Positions 1 to 13,017 are shown, counted from the first letter of the stretch. The stretch: DNA of 64,000 nucleotides from Trichoderma breve (GCF_028502605.1 NC_079234.1:4526001-4590000), one strand, 5' to 3'. A program made the numbers and translations. Notes: generated by a model not told the origin, from the letters alone.

Positions 1-3000
1 ATAGCTTGAAACGCCCAGGAAGGGCAGGTCAGAAACACGCTATCCGTGGTCAAAGAGCCACCCAAGATATGAAGCGTATGGAGTACGGAGTACCGGTATC
101 AGGACGGCCGCTCTGGTTCCCTCTACGGAGGACTGGGGTAGCAATTCCGTGCCAGGGCCCGTACAAGTACGCTCGCCGTATGTTGAGTACACTTGGTACC
201 AGCAGCAGTAAAACCTGTAATGCAATACGGAGATCCTGGGACGCTGCCGCTACTGAACTTGTACGTACTTTACGGAGTACGGAGCACAAGCACAAACGAG
301 AGTCGCGTGCGTGGAAATACGGCCCTCACCGGATCCAAGGATGCTGCAGCAGCGATACTGTAGCCAGGCCCCCTCCTCTGCCGTGGTGGATTGGATTGTG
401 CTTCAACGGAACGGCCGAGGGGCAGCACACGAGTGTACTCGTACACATACAAACACAACAGACGAATCAATGGCCGGCAAGCATTGCCTCTTCATGGCCG
501 AGACCAGCAGTCGTGCATATCGATGACGACTGGCGACTTTGCTCAACTTCGTTCGACTGGCTGGCTTGCCATGGCCGCAGCTGCCTCCAACTCGTAACGG
601 CTCGTGCGTGCATTTTGCCCAGCAGGGCTCTCCGCCAAGAGATGCCGGCCACGTTTCTCGCAGGGGAGGGTCCATGGGGCCTCGGGATTGGACCGCACTC
701 CGACAACAAAGAAAGGGGCTCGCGGCGGGTGCAGATTCGGTGCGTTGTCGCGGAGCCTGGGGCGGCAACATGGCGGTTTTCGCAAGCAACTGGTCGGTGC
801 CAAAGTCGGCGACTTGACAAGGCCTCCTTGCTTTACAGGTACAAAAACCCCGTACGAATGCTTGTAAGCGACCAGACACGAACGACGCCGGGATTTCCAA
901 TAGCGCTTGCGGTAGCAACGAGCTGTTCCAGCAGTTACTCGTAGTCGCCCAGTAGCTGCAAGGACTAGCAGGCGGCTGAAGCCGACGGGACCGCAATCAT
1001 TGACAGCCTATTGAGACCAGCAGAGCTAAAGCTGCCGCTAGTAGAGCTGCTCTTGCGTTGTGGCTTGCCAGATGGATCAAGAAAAGATGACATGATACGA
1101 GTAAGTACAAAACTCGTAACCCAGGGGGGGGGGGGGATGAAGTGAGAGACGATGATCTGCGAAGCTTCATGTCGGTGGTGAATACGTTAGGTGGGATTTC
1201 CCCAGTGCCTTAATTACAAGGTCCTACACCTGCCAGAGGTCAGTGTGAAGGAACCTGGAGAAAGGTACCATGGAACGTGCAAACAATCACCGAGCTGCAC
1301 CATGAGGATTACAAATCTGCTGGTACAAATTCCCAAGGCAGTAAAAAAAAATACTCTCCGGATACCCTCAAACTCCATTCCAAACTCCGCCACTGCTCAA
1401 TTTCACCTCCATCTCTCTTATTACCGCCTGCTGCTAATACGAGTTGAGCGTATTTGCTGTACTGTACCTGCAAGTACTCGGCCCGGCCAGCGGACTGCGG
1501 ACTAATAAAATACAGTTCAGGTACCAACGGACAGCGGGACAACACCAGCGTGTAAGCAAATCGACTCACAAATTGGCGCCAGGGTGATGTGATAACTGAC
1601 AAAATGAGCTGCGCTACCGTGCCAGATGCATGCCTGGTTCGTTCCACAGCTGCCAACGGACGTCTATCCCTTCTTCGAGGCTCTGCTCCGACCAAGCTGC
1701 AGGCTCTTTGATGCTCGAGGCACCGGCCGTTTTGTGCTTCAATTCGCGCGAGTTCCATCAAAGCAAACCTCCCCAGGAACCAAGTAAAACGAGCCCCCCT
1801 GGTCAGACCCTGCAGGCCACAAATCTCAAGGTGGAGGATGTGACTCTTCCCCGTTGGCGTTTGGAGATACCAACTCAGCAAAGTGCTTGGCAATCGCATA
1901 ACGGCCCCCAATGCCTCTTTTCTTAGCCCGTTTCATTTCCCTTTTCCCTTTTGCTTTTTGCCTTTTCCCTCTTGTTTCCTTGATCATGCGGGCACCCGAG
2001 CCGGGGCCGTTATCCGACTTAGCACTATGCAAAGCATAAAGTGGCAGCCAGCCCTGTTGCACTGGTCGCGCTGCCCAATCGTTTCAGGCCATTCTGGAGA
2101 TCTGGACCAGGGGGCGGTTGATGCGTGTGGTTCATGCGCAGATCCGCGTGCTCTTGGAGCCTCTTTTCTGGAAAGAATGCAAGGGAGGGCCGTGCTCATC
2201 CCACCTACCACGCGACGGGCATGCTCTTATTAGATGCTAGCCTGAGATTGCGAGGTGAATCTTTTGTTTGTACGGAGTACAGGTGGTCACAAATACCTGT
2301 ATCATTGCCGCTGCCTATTACCGACCTCTCCGCTCGACATAGGTTGACAGCTCGACAGGGTTCAGGCTTCTTTGCTGAGAAGACGCTTCTCCTAAGCGAC
2401 ATGATATATCACCAGCTTTGGAACGATTCGCGCGATTCTCGAGAGAATACCGGCCGCCACTAGAAACTGTCAGACATCATTTACCAAAACCCTGTCCACA
2501 GTCATCTCGGGTACCAGGAAGTCATAGAACCTGCTGCCTATTGGTACGAGAGCCATTCGAGCCGTGCTTGGAATGATCGATGAATCCCAGATCCCACTTC
2601 ATCTTCATACCCACGACTGCGGTAGGTTGCACGGTTACATACAGGCCGGATGTTCGGATGAAAAGGTTGCCTGGGTGCTCTTGATCCAAGATTTGACAGC
2701 AAACGGACCCAATGCCCGTCGGAAACAGGAAACACCGTCCGCCGTCGTATCGCAAACAGATGAGCCACGTGAAATTAACTCTAATTTTAATACAGCGTGC
2801 GAGTTATCTACACGTAACCACCGCGCCGGTCGTCCAATGTTACCTTCGTTATCTAATCTCTTTTTTTTTTCGACATGGCCAGTAGAGTTGTAAAGTGTTG
2901 AATTATGATGCCGCGGCTGTAGAGAATTATTTCCGGGTCATTCCAGTCTTTGTGCCTTTTCGTAGTTTTTGCATGGGTATAGCTTGGTATAGCCTCATTT

Positions 3001-3004
3001 TTCT
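1..3004. other. Non-coding stretch, no credible gene
   Basis: Open frames of up to 312 codons exist on both strands, but they overlap each other, have no recognisable domain and are rich in Arg, Ser and Cys, as expected of chance frames in GC-balanced DNA. The stretch carries copies of a GTACGGAGTAC-type motif (81-96, 271-284, 434-445, 2270-2280), a 13-base G run at 1124-1136 and a pyrimidine tract at about 1931-1979. It lies downstream of the helicase gene's 3' end. Confidence 0.6.
1124..1136. repeat. G13 homopolymer
   Basis: An uninterrupted run of 13 G in non-coding DNA. It may vary in length between isolates or between reads. Confidence 0.9.
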
Positions 3005-5473
3005 TCATTCTCGGTTAACCTCTGCAATATCAGGATACCTCAGATCAGCATTCTCCTCCAAAAATTCCATCCACTTTTTCAAAAACTTGCTCCCCCTGAA
3101 AAAAAGAAAAGCAAAGTCAGCACCTCTCTGTCTCATAAGCCAGGAGAATTCAGCGAATAGAACGCACCTCTTGACCGTCTCGGAGTCTCCAATGACTGTT
3201 AATGACCGCTTAGGACGGGTCATGGCGACTGTAATTGAGGGTATTAGCATATGAACCCGCACTCTCTCCCCTTTGCTCAGCCATTTCTTTCCTCGTAATG
3301 ACTAAAAATAAACAGAAAAAGCAAAAATTCATGTTCACTCAAAGACTTACCGTTAAGTCGTCGCTTCTCCCCCAGGAAGCCCACCTCGCCATCAGGGTTG
3401 CTGCGCACAAGGCTCACAATCACAGCCTCCTTCTCGCGCCCCTGAAAGCCATCCACACTTCCGAGCTCAATGCCCGGAAACTTCTCCTTCAACGAGGCAA
3501 GCACAGCAAGCTGATCTCGCCAGTCAGCATTATTCCAACGTGTAATAATCCTAAGACCTCGTAGCTCCTATACTGGGATCCAACTCTCAAGAAACATACC
3601 TGTGCATTGTACGGAGTGACGACGGCAATATCCTCGGGTCGGACACCGGCTTCGACCAGCTGCTTTACATGCAGGCGAACCAGCGCTGCCTCCATCTCGT
3701 TACTCTTGCTCTCCCCGTGCAGGCTACCCTTTTTAGGGTTCTCTTTATCGTCATCTTCGTTGCGCTCTAGGAAATCGCCCCCCTGGGTATCGATGAAGAT
3801 GACTGGCTCTGTTGTGTCTTCATTGTTCTCAACGTCATACTCCAAGTCTTTAAGCAATCTTGCTTTTACCGCATCGGCTGCTATAAGTTCCGAGTCGTAT
3901 AGCTCGTCTGATGGGAAACGCATAATCTTCTCATGCATTCTATATTGCGTCGTAAGCATGCGCTTAATGGACGGTCCATGCAGGGCCAAAAGCCGATCAA
4001 AGAGAGTCGTCTCTAGGGTCATGCCCCTGATGACAGGCGATGCATTATCATCTGCCCCTTTACCCTTTGCTTTGACCTTTGAATTGAGAGACTTGATTGT
4101 TGGCGGTAGCTGCAAGTGGTCACCAGCACAGACAGCCTTCTTCGCCGACAGCAGCGGAACCCAACATTGTGCCTCCAAGGCCTGACTCGCCTCGTCGATG
4201 ATGACCACGTCAAATTGCTCATTCCTCAGCTGGAAACCTCCTGCTCCGTGAAGAGTTGCGAGGACAACCTTGCTGCCGCCAACGAGGTTGCTGACGCACC
4301 TCCTCTCCCTCTCCCTATATTCCTTACGTAGCTCCTTTAAATCAGTGTATATGGCCTTCCGCTCCTTGCCGCTCTTGGTCTTCTTGATTGATGCCTGTTT
4401 TGCATCCATCTCGGCACGGACATCCTTGACTATAGCCCCAGCCTCAGAGGTTTGCGTGAGTACGTCTAAAGAATGGTTAAGAACTGATGGTAGGAGCCGA
4501 GCAGGATGACCCAAGCGAAGGATGGGTATCTTGTGTGGAGAAAGTCGTTCCACAATGTTGTCAACAGAAATGTTGGACGGGCCGCAGACCAGTATTCTCT
4601 GTTCACGCTTAATCATTTGCAGAATCAGTTCTATCAGCGTATGGGTCTTGCCTGTCTAAGATAGATCAGCATCAACCAAAGCACCTCGTAAAGAAAAAAG
4701 CAGCCAGCCGCGACTTACCCCAGGAGGTCCGTGAATGAGAGCCACCTCTCGAGATGCCAAAGCAAACCGAATGGCATCCTTTTGTGAATCATTCAATGTC
4801 GGGTCTATCCACTCAATATTTCCAACCTCGTCACTCGTCGTCAGGTTCTGCGGCACTGGAGAAGGACTCGACAGCCCAAACAGCACCCTTATAAAACTCG
4901 AGTACTCTGCCTCTCCCATCTTCTGTAGCTTCTCCATTGTCTGGTTCATGCTGGTAGTTGTCAGTTTGTCGTCCTCGACTTCGTGTCTCGTTTTCATTAC
5001 CGTCGATAAGTAACCTCATCTGCCAATTTCACCATCCAGACTCTCCCCGCGAATACGACTTCGTCTTTGCCTTCATCCAATGCAACATTCACAGCTGCCC
5101 TCTGCACCTTCGTCACCACGCCTCTGGCGCCCTTTCTCTCGAGTTCCTTAACCTCTCTCTTCTTTGCGCTTCCCGCCGGCTGTTCTGCAACCAGGACAAT
5201 ATCCCCCGTCCGAATGCCATGTTCGGGCAGCTCTCCCGTGCTTGAGGTTGCACTATCGGGACTCAGTTCCAGCACCGTCTTGCCTCCTAACCCCGTTCTC
5301 TGAGAAGAGATGGTAAGATTCGTGATGGCCAGGCCAGCGCGCTGTAGACCCGTGGGGCTGTGATTGGAGATGAGAGAGCTCGTTTCCTGGATTTCACTCT
5401 GCAGCTCTTGATCCAGAAGCGCAAGTTGAGTCGCCGCAAAAGAGGGGACGTCTATTGGTTCTTTGGGCGACAT
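3005..5473 (-). CDS. hcs1: DNA helicase, Hcs1/SMUBP2 family (SF1B, UPF1-like)
   Basis: Predicted 690-residue SF1 helicase, related to yeast Hcs1 (DNA polymerase alpha-associated helicase A) and animal SMUBP2. Exons are 5001-5473, 4719-4950, 3600-4655, 3351-3510, 3168-3228 and 3005-3095; all junctions are GT...AG and the phases agree. The N-terminal third is the beta-barrel-like region before the motor. Walker A GPPGTGKT (about residue 232) is rebuilt across intron 2. Further motifs are [11 protein letters not shown] (motif II), DHLQLPPT (motif III), TTQYRMHE (motif IV), [11 protein letters not shown] (motif V) and [10 protein letters not shown] (motif VI). The first ATG in frame is MSPKEP; the open frame upstream has no ATG. 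Likely acts on nucleic acid in nucleus or cytoplasm. Hcs1 versus another UPF1-like member rests on overall resemblance and length. Confidence 0.9.
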
Positions 5474-6191
5474 TGTGAAAGCTACAGCGGACAGCCGTAG
5501 AAAAAGAGGGAGAGCTCCAGCGTATGAGATGCGGTTGGTGACAAAGCTTAACAACCCCACCAAATAATGTGCTGTACTACTTTAGCAAGCACCCCGCGAC
5601 AGCGTTGCGGTCCGTTCAAGTATCTGCTACTATTGCTATATCTTTCTAGTATCTGCCACTATAGCTGCATATATGTTCGTTTAGTTTCTGTTATCATCAC
5701 TCACTACTTAAATAGCTTTCAATTTGAGACACGGGATGCTAGAGAGCAGACTTGGAGTGCCAGCTTAGATAGGTAGCTACTTGGTAGTACAGAGTCATGT
5801 CATGACGTATCACACAGCTTATCGATCAGAGCCGGTAAGCCAACCAGCACATCTTCACGATCTTACTCGAGATTGAACAAGCTTCAACATGAGCCAATTG
5901 GTAAGGCGCCAATTTTCTGTGAAGAGTAATTACCGTAGTTCCCTGGTCCAAATTCAATTAGGTATCAGTGAAGAGATATCCTCTATCTATTGCAAATGTG
6001 CATCGATGCAGGTATGATGCAAACAACTACCCTGCAAAGTCCAAAACACCAAAACCCATTAATCACATGCTTTAAACCCAATGCTATCCTTAATCACAAG
6101 TACCAGGCCCATTAATCATTCTTCATTCCAACAAGGGGCCAACGGAGAATCAACAATCGAAAGTTGGTGATTCCATGGCTGCTTAAAGCCT
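5474..6191. other. Intergenic, AT-rich
   Basis: Promoter side of the helicase gene and 3' side of the DUF202 gene. No open frame of note. Confidence 0.6.
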
Positions 6192-7361
6192 CTATGATGG
6201 CCGGATGACAATGACCACCACTAGAGATAAAATCATGAGGGCCAACGCCACCAGTGACATGATAATGATGGTCCCTCGGCTTGCTGGGAACTTGCCCTGA
6301 AGGATCCATTCCTGGGCATGGAAATATCGTCTGCAACCGAGGAGCAGAGTCACAATACTAATGGCGAGGAATGTCGCACCCAACGGGCGTCCCATCTTTT
6401 GTAGCCTTGTGTGGTCGAAATCGGAGGCGGAAGCGTTATCAGTGTTGAGGCGGAATAGCTGCGTCACGGCGACGCCAATCGATGCAAAAGCGAGAGAGGT
6501 TCGAAGCCATGCTAGAAATGTGCGTTCTAGAAGGGGGAAAAAATGAAATGGTCAGCCAATTGGTTCTCTTGAGACATGCAGCCCAGCTGCTGTATACGCA
6601 TGCGACATACCGAGAGCCAGGTGATCTCTAGCCACGCTTCCCTTGTTTTCCAACTGAAGGGACTGAAACTTTCGGAATGTTTCTTTTGTCCATGACGACT
6701 TTGCTTTTGTTGGTGATCTTGTATCCTCCGAGCCGGAGACTCCGTTTCGCTGCCGCAGAGAGCTCTGGCTCTTCGCATGGTTCCCGGGCTTCTTCGCCGC
6801 ATCACTGTAGGAAACCTTTCTCGGACGGGTGGCATCGCTTTCATCGCTGGTCGGTACCGCCTGGTAGTCTTGCAGAATCCCTCTTGTCGCCGTTCCGGAG
6901 GCTCCATAGTTGGGAGAGGAATTGTGGGAAGAGCCTTTCTGGAGAAGACTTAGAGAGGCAGGATCCATCGTTTCTGCTCGTTGCAGAGCCGTCTGCATTG
7001 TCGTTGCGATTGCTGTTAGCGACATGTTCTTTTTCTTCTACGTATGAACGTAGCGGGATTGACAAGTTGTAGTGCGTAGTGCAGTCCTCCTCGTCAAAGA
7101 CGATGCCTGGACCTTTTTGGTACAGACGATGTTGAAGATGGGGATGGAGGCAACAAAATGGGGAAACACGCACAAGACGCCCGCCTTTAAGCAAAGGATT
7201 CAACCAAAAACAGGGTGGCCTCGTCTCACCTCGAGAATGTTGTTAATCCGCTCGTCTGCCGACTGACGACGATGCAGGTCAGCCCTCGATAGCGTCTTCT
7301 TCGGCAATGCCACTGCAGAGGCAGATGCGTCAAGCTCGTTGGCCTGAGGGTGAGAAGCCAT
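6192..7361 (-). CDS. DUF202-domain membrane protein
   Basis: Predicted 297-residue membrane protein. Exons are 7230-7361, 6611-7037 and 6192-6526; total length is an exact number of codons. The hydrophilic N-terminal half (to about residue 175) is rich in Ser, Thr and charged residues and is probably disordered. The C-terminal half begins with the DUF202 signature ENKGSVARDHLALERTFLAW, completed across intron 2, then three hydrophobic spans at about 190-210, 235-253 and 271-294. DUF202 proteins include the membrane part of Vtc1-like proteins, but the lysine-rich polyphosphate-synthase part is absent, so transport or polyphosphate roles are not shown. The start is the first ATG (MASHPQ). The first intron (7038-7229, 192 nt) is the least certain junction; a start at MSLTAI in exon 2 is the alternative. 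Confidence 0.8.
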
Positions 7362-8220
7362 GGTCACGGCCTCGACCAGGGTGCACGTCTCACTTGACTC
7401 GGCAGTACCACTTTGAACTGAGTGCCACAGCACATGCGCACAAGCTCTTGTGGGGGCGCAGAGCGGCGCATTTAAACTAAGGTTTGGTTGCGTGATTGTA
7501 GTTCAGAGTGGCGGCACGGGCAGAGCCAGACTGTGGCGAGAGACGCTGTTGAAGCATTGCGCCCGAGCCCAGGGAGCAGAGGAGCAGGAAGAGGAATTAA
7601 AAGAAAATAAATTGGCTCCCGCGCGGCATAGCTAAGTTCATGTACAAGCAAGGCGTAGTTCGCCCACAGCAGTCGTGAGTGGCCACTTGGTCTCCGTCAG
7701 CTAAAATGAAGAGCGAGATCCGCAGCGCCGCGATCCCAGCCGCCGCTGCGTCATTGTGGACGAGAGTCATAGCAGCATATACCTGAGAAATATAGCTATA
7801 GTAGTAAATGCCAGAAGCGTCGCTTTGGCTTCAGCCTTGCAAGTCTCTTCCGCCACAGCGATGATGATATGAACACACGGTTCATATTTTGTGGGTTGTC
7901 AACGGCATTGTGAGGCAAGTTGAATCAAACACCACGCTGCTCAGAGAGCCCGAGGAGTTCCAACTAAGAGGTCATAAGGAACTCTTAGTGTTGCCCGCAG
8001 ATCCAGATATAGAGAAGATCGTATCTTGGCCGGCAGATCGCCTGACAGGCAATGGGTCCATATGCCAATGTGTACTCTGGTGGTGGCTGCATGCCATGGT
8101 CGTCGGCTCGTCGGGGCTCTCGGTGCAAGACTTCACGAAAGACTCCAACAGACAGCAAGTGCCATTGGCGACATCATCATTGAGAATTCTTCTTTTTTCT
8201 TTTATTTATTCGTTCAGAGG
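7362..8220. other. Intergenic between DUF202 gene and dph6
   Basis: Promoter of the DUF202 gene and 3' flank of dph6. No convincing gene. Confidence 0.6.
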
Positions 8221-10629
8221 TCATCCAAGAATCATTTTATATATCGCCACGCATTTTGTCTTTTCTCCCTTGGCGGACCAGATCGTATGGCACGGAACCA
8301 TCGCAAAAGGCACCGACGGCCCAGCATCGCCGACATCCGACCACAGGGATGTAACGGTGGTGACCTCTACATAGGCCAGGTGAGGGGTTGGAGAGGGCAC
8401 TGGAGGCGTCAGCCCGAGGGCCCGAACTGAACCCGCGTATGAGGCTGAGAGTTCCTTTTGCAGAGCTTCCCAATCGGTGCTGTTGTGATCCCGTGACGGG
8501 ATATGGGCTAGAGTTGTATACACCAATGTAGCCTCTGGGGAGCGAATGAATACATGCCATGCCCTCCAGCAGGACGATGGAGTTTCTGGATGATAGATCA
8601 TCTCTACACTGCTCTCCTCGATTTGCGATAGGCCAACATGAGCATGCCACTCTACCGTAGACTGTCGAGGAAGCTCTTCCACTTCGGCGGCGAAGACGGG
8701 AGGGATGCACGATTCCGGCTCGTTCTGCTGTCTCAGCGTAAAAATTGACCAGTCAGGCAGTCGTGCGCGAGACTTCTGTTCATCGCCCGCCAGTGTCATG
8801 TGTTGAAAGTTGTACTTCAGATCCCAAGGGTCCAACTCATTTCCATCGTCTTCATCATCTTCTGGTGAGCCATGAGCGAGCTTCCATGCAAGGCCGGCTG
8901 CTTGGGCATTGCGTTTCATTTCATCGGGCGATGATGATTTAGCAAAGTAGGCCACCGCGCTTGTCCAAAGCTGGACTTTCATCTCAAGCCCAATTCGCCA
9001 GAGATGTTGTAACGAGAGGACAATCTGCATACCATGACTGGTCTTCGATGGAGGTGGCAGAGCCATCGAGGAGGGTATCAAGGGGATCTGGCCGGCAATG
9101 TAGATGCCCCGAAGATCGATGTCCTCTGCTTTTGCTGTTAGAGCAATGTCGATAGCCTGGCTATATGGGCCAATATTCGCCGGTGCCCAGTACGAACGAG
9201 ACTGAACATGGAGCCCATTTCTATGCGAATTTACCCCTGATTTCGGGACTGTGAGGTACACTATGACATTGTAGCCAGATGGAAGTAAGTGGCCACACGA
9301 AATAGTGACTCGAGCTGGTGGGTTTGGCCTTGTAAACAGCCTGCCATACTCTGTGTTGATTTTTGGAAAGTCTGCCATGTGACGAAGGATGATGGTAGTA
9401 TTGATTATTTGGGCCGCATCAAGAGATGAGGAGGAAAGGAATCCGTCAATTTGGCCAACGATGGACTGCATTTCTGCCTCAATCGAAATGCAATCTGTAG
9501 AAGACTTGGCTAGAACAGAAAATCGAAGAAAGTCGTCATCTTCTTCCAAAGTCGTGGAGAAATCTTTGCCCAAAATTCGTGGTGTGAGAGCTCCTGAGAC
9601 TTCTTTCCTGTTGTCCTCGGTCAACTTTGCACTCATGACCGTATCCAAGATGGTGTGAAATTTGGCATCAAATAATTCAGGAATCCTAACAGACGACTCT
9701 GGGCTCGCATCGTCATCGATATTTGTGTGTTTTTCTTGAAGTTGAGCTCCTCGAAGCATCAACCAAATTGAGCCCCCTCCTTCGTTGATAACTCGCCGTC
9801 TTTCCTCGGGAACAGATATTCTCTTCTTGAACAGCCAAGCCGGCCCATCCAAGACAAGTGTCTCAAACTCTCCCCCCTCGCCCAGTGCAGCTCCTTGAGG
9901 AGCACCAAACTTCCTCAAAGCACTCTTCACTCGGTGTACTCCTTCGACGCTCGACACTCGCTCCCATAGGTGGCTTTCATCAAGTCCGGCGCTTGCAACC
10001 TTGATAATTCGAGCATCAAGTCCGGCTACAGCCATATCACGCAGCAACTGAGCATCATCTGCAACTTCATTCTCAGGAGATGGAAGAACGGGATACTTCC
10101 AGAGATATGCCAGTGGGGTGAGGCCAAGTCTCAACGCAACAGACTCGACCCGAGTGCGCTGGTAAGTTGACAAGATGGCCCCGGAACAGAGAGCGTTGGC
10201 CTCCGGGTGGCGAGCTTTGATGGCCTTTAGCAAAAGAAGCATTGATTCCGTCTCATCGGCCTTCTGCCCCCCAGACGAATAATCATAGTCCCGTTCGTGA
10301 TGTAGTGCCCCGCCACGGATAGGCTGTCGATAGAGGGGTATGCCTGTTGCTGCTGCATAGAGCGGGATGACCTCATGGCCAACCGTCTGATACATGAAGC
10401 TATTCAGATCCTCCTCGTGGGCGCTCTCATCTTCAGTAGCTGTTGAAGTCTGCTGCTCTGGGTCGATGAATTGGACATCCTCTACAGCTTCGTTGGCACT
10501 ATCCACGGTAGGGAACAAGTTCGCCAGAGCCACAATGCGATGCCCATGGCGGATGCAGTGAACCAGATTAAAGAAGCTGTCTTTGCCTCCTGAAATAAGC
10601 GCAATTACATTTAGTGATTCGGACGTCAT
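8221..10629 (-). CDS. dph6: Diphthine--ammonia ligase Dph6 (ATP-PPase plus RidA-like domains)
   Basis: Single-exon gene for 802 residues. Dph6 carries out the last step of diphthamide formation on elongation factor 2 in the cytoplasm, amidating diphthine with ammonia and ATP. The N-terminal PP-loop motif SGGKDS (residues 13-18) binds ATP. The N-type family motif GEGGEFETLVLDGP follows at about 250. The C-terminal half holds YjgF/RidA-like sequence (YWAPANIGPYSQAIDIAL, then GIYIAGQIPLIP), the fusion usual for fungal and plant Dph6. Long acidic and Ser-rich linkers separate the parts. The ATG at MTSESL is the first in frame; upstream codons include only GTG. No intron is needed. Confidence 0.93.
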   Translation of the reverse strand: MTSESLNVIALISGGKDSFFNLVHCIRHGHRIVALANLFPTVDSANEAVEDVQFIDPEQQTSTATEDESAHEEDLNSFMYQTVGHEVIPLYAAATGIPLYRQPIRGGALHHERDYDYSSGGQKADETESMLLLLKAIKARHPEANALCSGAILSTYQRTRVESVALRLGLTPLAYLWKYPVLPSPENEVADDAQLLRDMAVAGLDARIIKVASAGLDESHLWERVSSVEGVHRVKSALRKFGAPQGAALGEGGEFETLVLDGPAWLFKKRISVPEERRRVINEGGGSIWLMLRGAQLQEKHTNIDDDASPESSVRIPELFDAKFHTILDTVMSAKLTEDNRKEVSGALTPRILGKDFSTTLEEDDDFLRFSVLAKSSTDCISIEAEMQSIVGQIDGFLSSSSLDAAQIINTTIILRHMADFPKINTEYGRLFTRPNPPARVTISCGHLLPSGYNVIVYLTVPKSGVNSHRNGLHVQSRSYWAPANIGPYSQAIDIALTAKAEDIDLRGIYIAGQIPLIPSSMALPPPSKTSHGMQIVLSLQHLWRIGLEMKVQLWTSAVAYFAKSSSPDEMKRNAQAAGLAWKLAHGSPEDDEDDGNELDPWDLKYNFQHMTLAGDEQKSRARLPDWSIFTLRQQNEPESCIPPVFAAEVEELPRQSTVEWHAHVGLSQIEESSVEMIYHPETPSSCWRAWHVFIRSPEATLVYTTLAHIPSRDHNSTDWEALQKELSASYAGSVRALGLTPPVPSPTPHLAYVEVTTVTSLWSDVGDAGPSVPFAMVPCHTIWSAKGEKTKCVAIYKMILG

Positions 10630-10745
10630 CTTTTTTTCAAGAGCTTGCACTTAATCCCGTAGTTGCAGCGGCGTTGCGACGTTGTGGGAAAATGAGCATC
10701 TTGCATCTCACGTGCATTTTTTTGCGCCTTACCAGAGCACGGAGG

Positions 10746-10763
10746 TTTTTTTTTTTTTTTTTT
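10746..10763. repeat. T18 homopolymer
   Basis: Run of 18 T about 120 bases upstream of the dph6 start. Read on the dph6 strand this is a poly(dA) tract, a common nucleosome-excluding promoter element. Confidence 0.85.
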
Positions 10764-12578
10764 CGTCCACCCTATGTACTGTTATCACATCTACACACTC
10801 CACCGACATTACACCATTTTACCAAACAGCATTATCATTATACTCTTCAACGAACACACATAAGAATATCAACTACTATCATACTTTTTTTTATGTAAAT
10901 ACGCTAGATAAGACATGCATGGAACGTCTTCTCTCATTTTGGAATTCGATTTCCCTTTGATTCGTGCGGAGTGTCGCAGATCAACAGCGTCCCGCTGATA
11001 ACCGCGACTCGTACGAGTACATCACTTCAAGCCCCAATCTCAACTCGAAGATAAAGCCATTTACGCTAACATACTTAGCAGGGAAACTATCACAATCTAC
11101 TCATTCAGCTCGGGGAGATATTCTTCACTAGGCACGCCAAAAGATGGCTCTATCATGGCTGGCAAACTAACGACACATCCTCCGTCATCAGCGTGGTTCT
11201 ACTCCGCACGAAGCTACGATAGTTACGGCGATCTTCCCTACCACCAACACGACGCTTCACCCGCTCTCGGCGTTAGTATACGCTGGCCAAAAAGACGGCA
11301 GATTGCTATGAGAGCACGTGCGCAGGCTAGCAGTCGCTCTCTATTAAACTATTACTCGCGTTGCTATGAGGCACTGAGTCAGGCACGGTGATGAGAGACG
11401 CCCTCAAGCCCTGTCCTACGGCCTTTAGCCTTCTGTGGGGGGTATCCATTGATTTGCTCCAAATACCAGGTTACACCATGGCTGCTTCATGCTAGCGAAT
11501 AGTACCAGAGTGCTAGTACTTGTACAGCATAGGGAAGCTTGGACGGAGACAAGGTCAATTGGTGCTTATGGTGTTCGCCCGGTGAGCTGACGATGGGAAA
11601 GTTGAGCGATTGCTATCGGCCGAGTCTAGCAAAACGCCCGCAGAGAACAATCTTCGAAGGATATTCACCAAGGAAAAGGCTCCGCAGAGGTCTCGGCATA
11701 AGACGTCTTCCAGCTAGATCCGAGAACATGCTCGTACGAGTACAGCCCACGAACACACTCCGAACTCCGTATTTCTCTGCCTATGGAGCCAATACGGGCG
11801 CACGTGTTGCACGTCTTGTTCGCGTCAAGACGACAGAATTGTTCTTTTTCGCTTGGCAGGCCCAGCGCCACGGTCCAGGCACCCAAATTCACCACCGACC
11901 ATTGACCGGCTCGCCGTCAGGTTAATTAATTACCACTCAAAATAGCAGCCATTGCTTCGCCTCTCATTAATTTGCCGCCACCGTGGGAACGCCACCGGTG
12001 CTTTCGTCAAGGTCGTGGCCAAGCTTTCGCCTGTCCAAGTATGGAGCAGTCCATCTTGACTCTTTTCATTTCCACCTTCCGGAGAGCCACCCCACGCCTA
12101 AATTCGAAGCTGCCTCACAGCTCGAGCTAGTCCAGGGACCGTTCGGTAGTCTAGTACGTGCTACTCCATGTACCTTTTGTCGACTGGGGGGGTTCTCTTG
12201 TCATGATCCCTCCCAAATTAGGGCGTCCGCGTTTCCCAAAGAGTGCTCCCTGGACCAGGCACGTTCCCTCTTCAACGGACCAGACGGGCCATACCCGGGC
12301 CCCGGATAGATTGCGCGAGAGATTAGCTCCATCGCAGATATGGAGTTGGCGCGGATTACTTGTGCCAGCACGTATCATGCTCCGTGATTGTACATTTCAT
12401 ACTACGCCGAAGGGGACAGAAAGGCCATGGCTAGCGTTATCTCGCTCTCCAAGAAAGCCACCGAGCCAGCCCATCCATCCTTGAGCGAATATGTGACGGC
12501 TCACATTTCTGGCAACTCCAGGTAGCGTCCCCGCGGAATGGATCAAACACACCACGAAGGAGATTTTTTGCTCGTTTC

Positions 12579-12596
12579 CCAGGCACTTGTGCCTGG
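12579..12596. repeat. Short inverted repeat, 8-bp arms
   Basis: CCAGGCAC-TT-GTGCCTGG: two perfect 8-base arms around a 2-base centre, in non-coding DNA. Function unknown. Confidence 0.8.
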
Positions 12597-12979
12597 CAGG
12601 GACCCCCAATACCGACCTCAAACGGTGCCACCAGGCCCTTGACCGGCAATGGGGCCGGAGACTCGAGGCAAGGGTCTTGTCTTCCACCCCAGGCAGAACA
12701 AATAGAGGAAGAGTATACATCCCCACATGTATAGAAGCGCCATGGAAGGAAAACCAAAATGTGAGCTGAACTCTACGCCTCACCTAGAGAGAACCAGGCA
12801 GGCATGGTTTCCCAATACGGCTGCCTCCCCTCCCCAGATAAGGGAGAAGCAAAGCAATAGTAATGCCGCAAATCCCCACTCTCGCCGGCCAACTTCTTCC
12901 ATGAACGTTCTTTTGGCCGTTCCATTCACCCGTTCTGTCCGAGACGAGAGATGTCACAGATTAGACCTGTCAAAACGAT

Positions 12980-12980
<1 letters not shown>

Positions 12981-13017
<37 letters not shown>

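Noticed and set aside
6..944. 312-codon plus-strand open frame
   Set aside because: It overlaps several frames on the other strand, has no domain, is rich in Arg/Ser/Cys and carries intergenic palindromes. It looks like chance.
1309..1911. 200-codon minus-strand open frame
   Set aside because: No recognisable family, no supporting splice sites or neighbours, and a composition like the other chance frames nearby.
5474..5563. Upstream extension of the helicase reading frame (MVGLLSF...)
   Set aside because: Its first codon is TTG. The first ATG is at 5473, so the extension is not a usable start.
12579..12596. Hairpin as a bacterial-type terminator
   Set aside because: The genome is eukaryotic, no gene ends there and no T tract follows. 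It is kept only as an inverted repeat.
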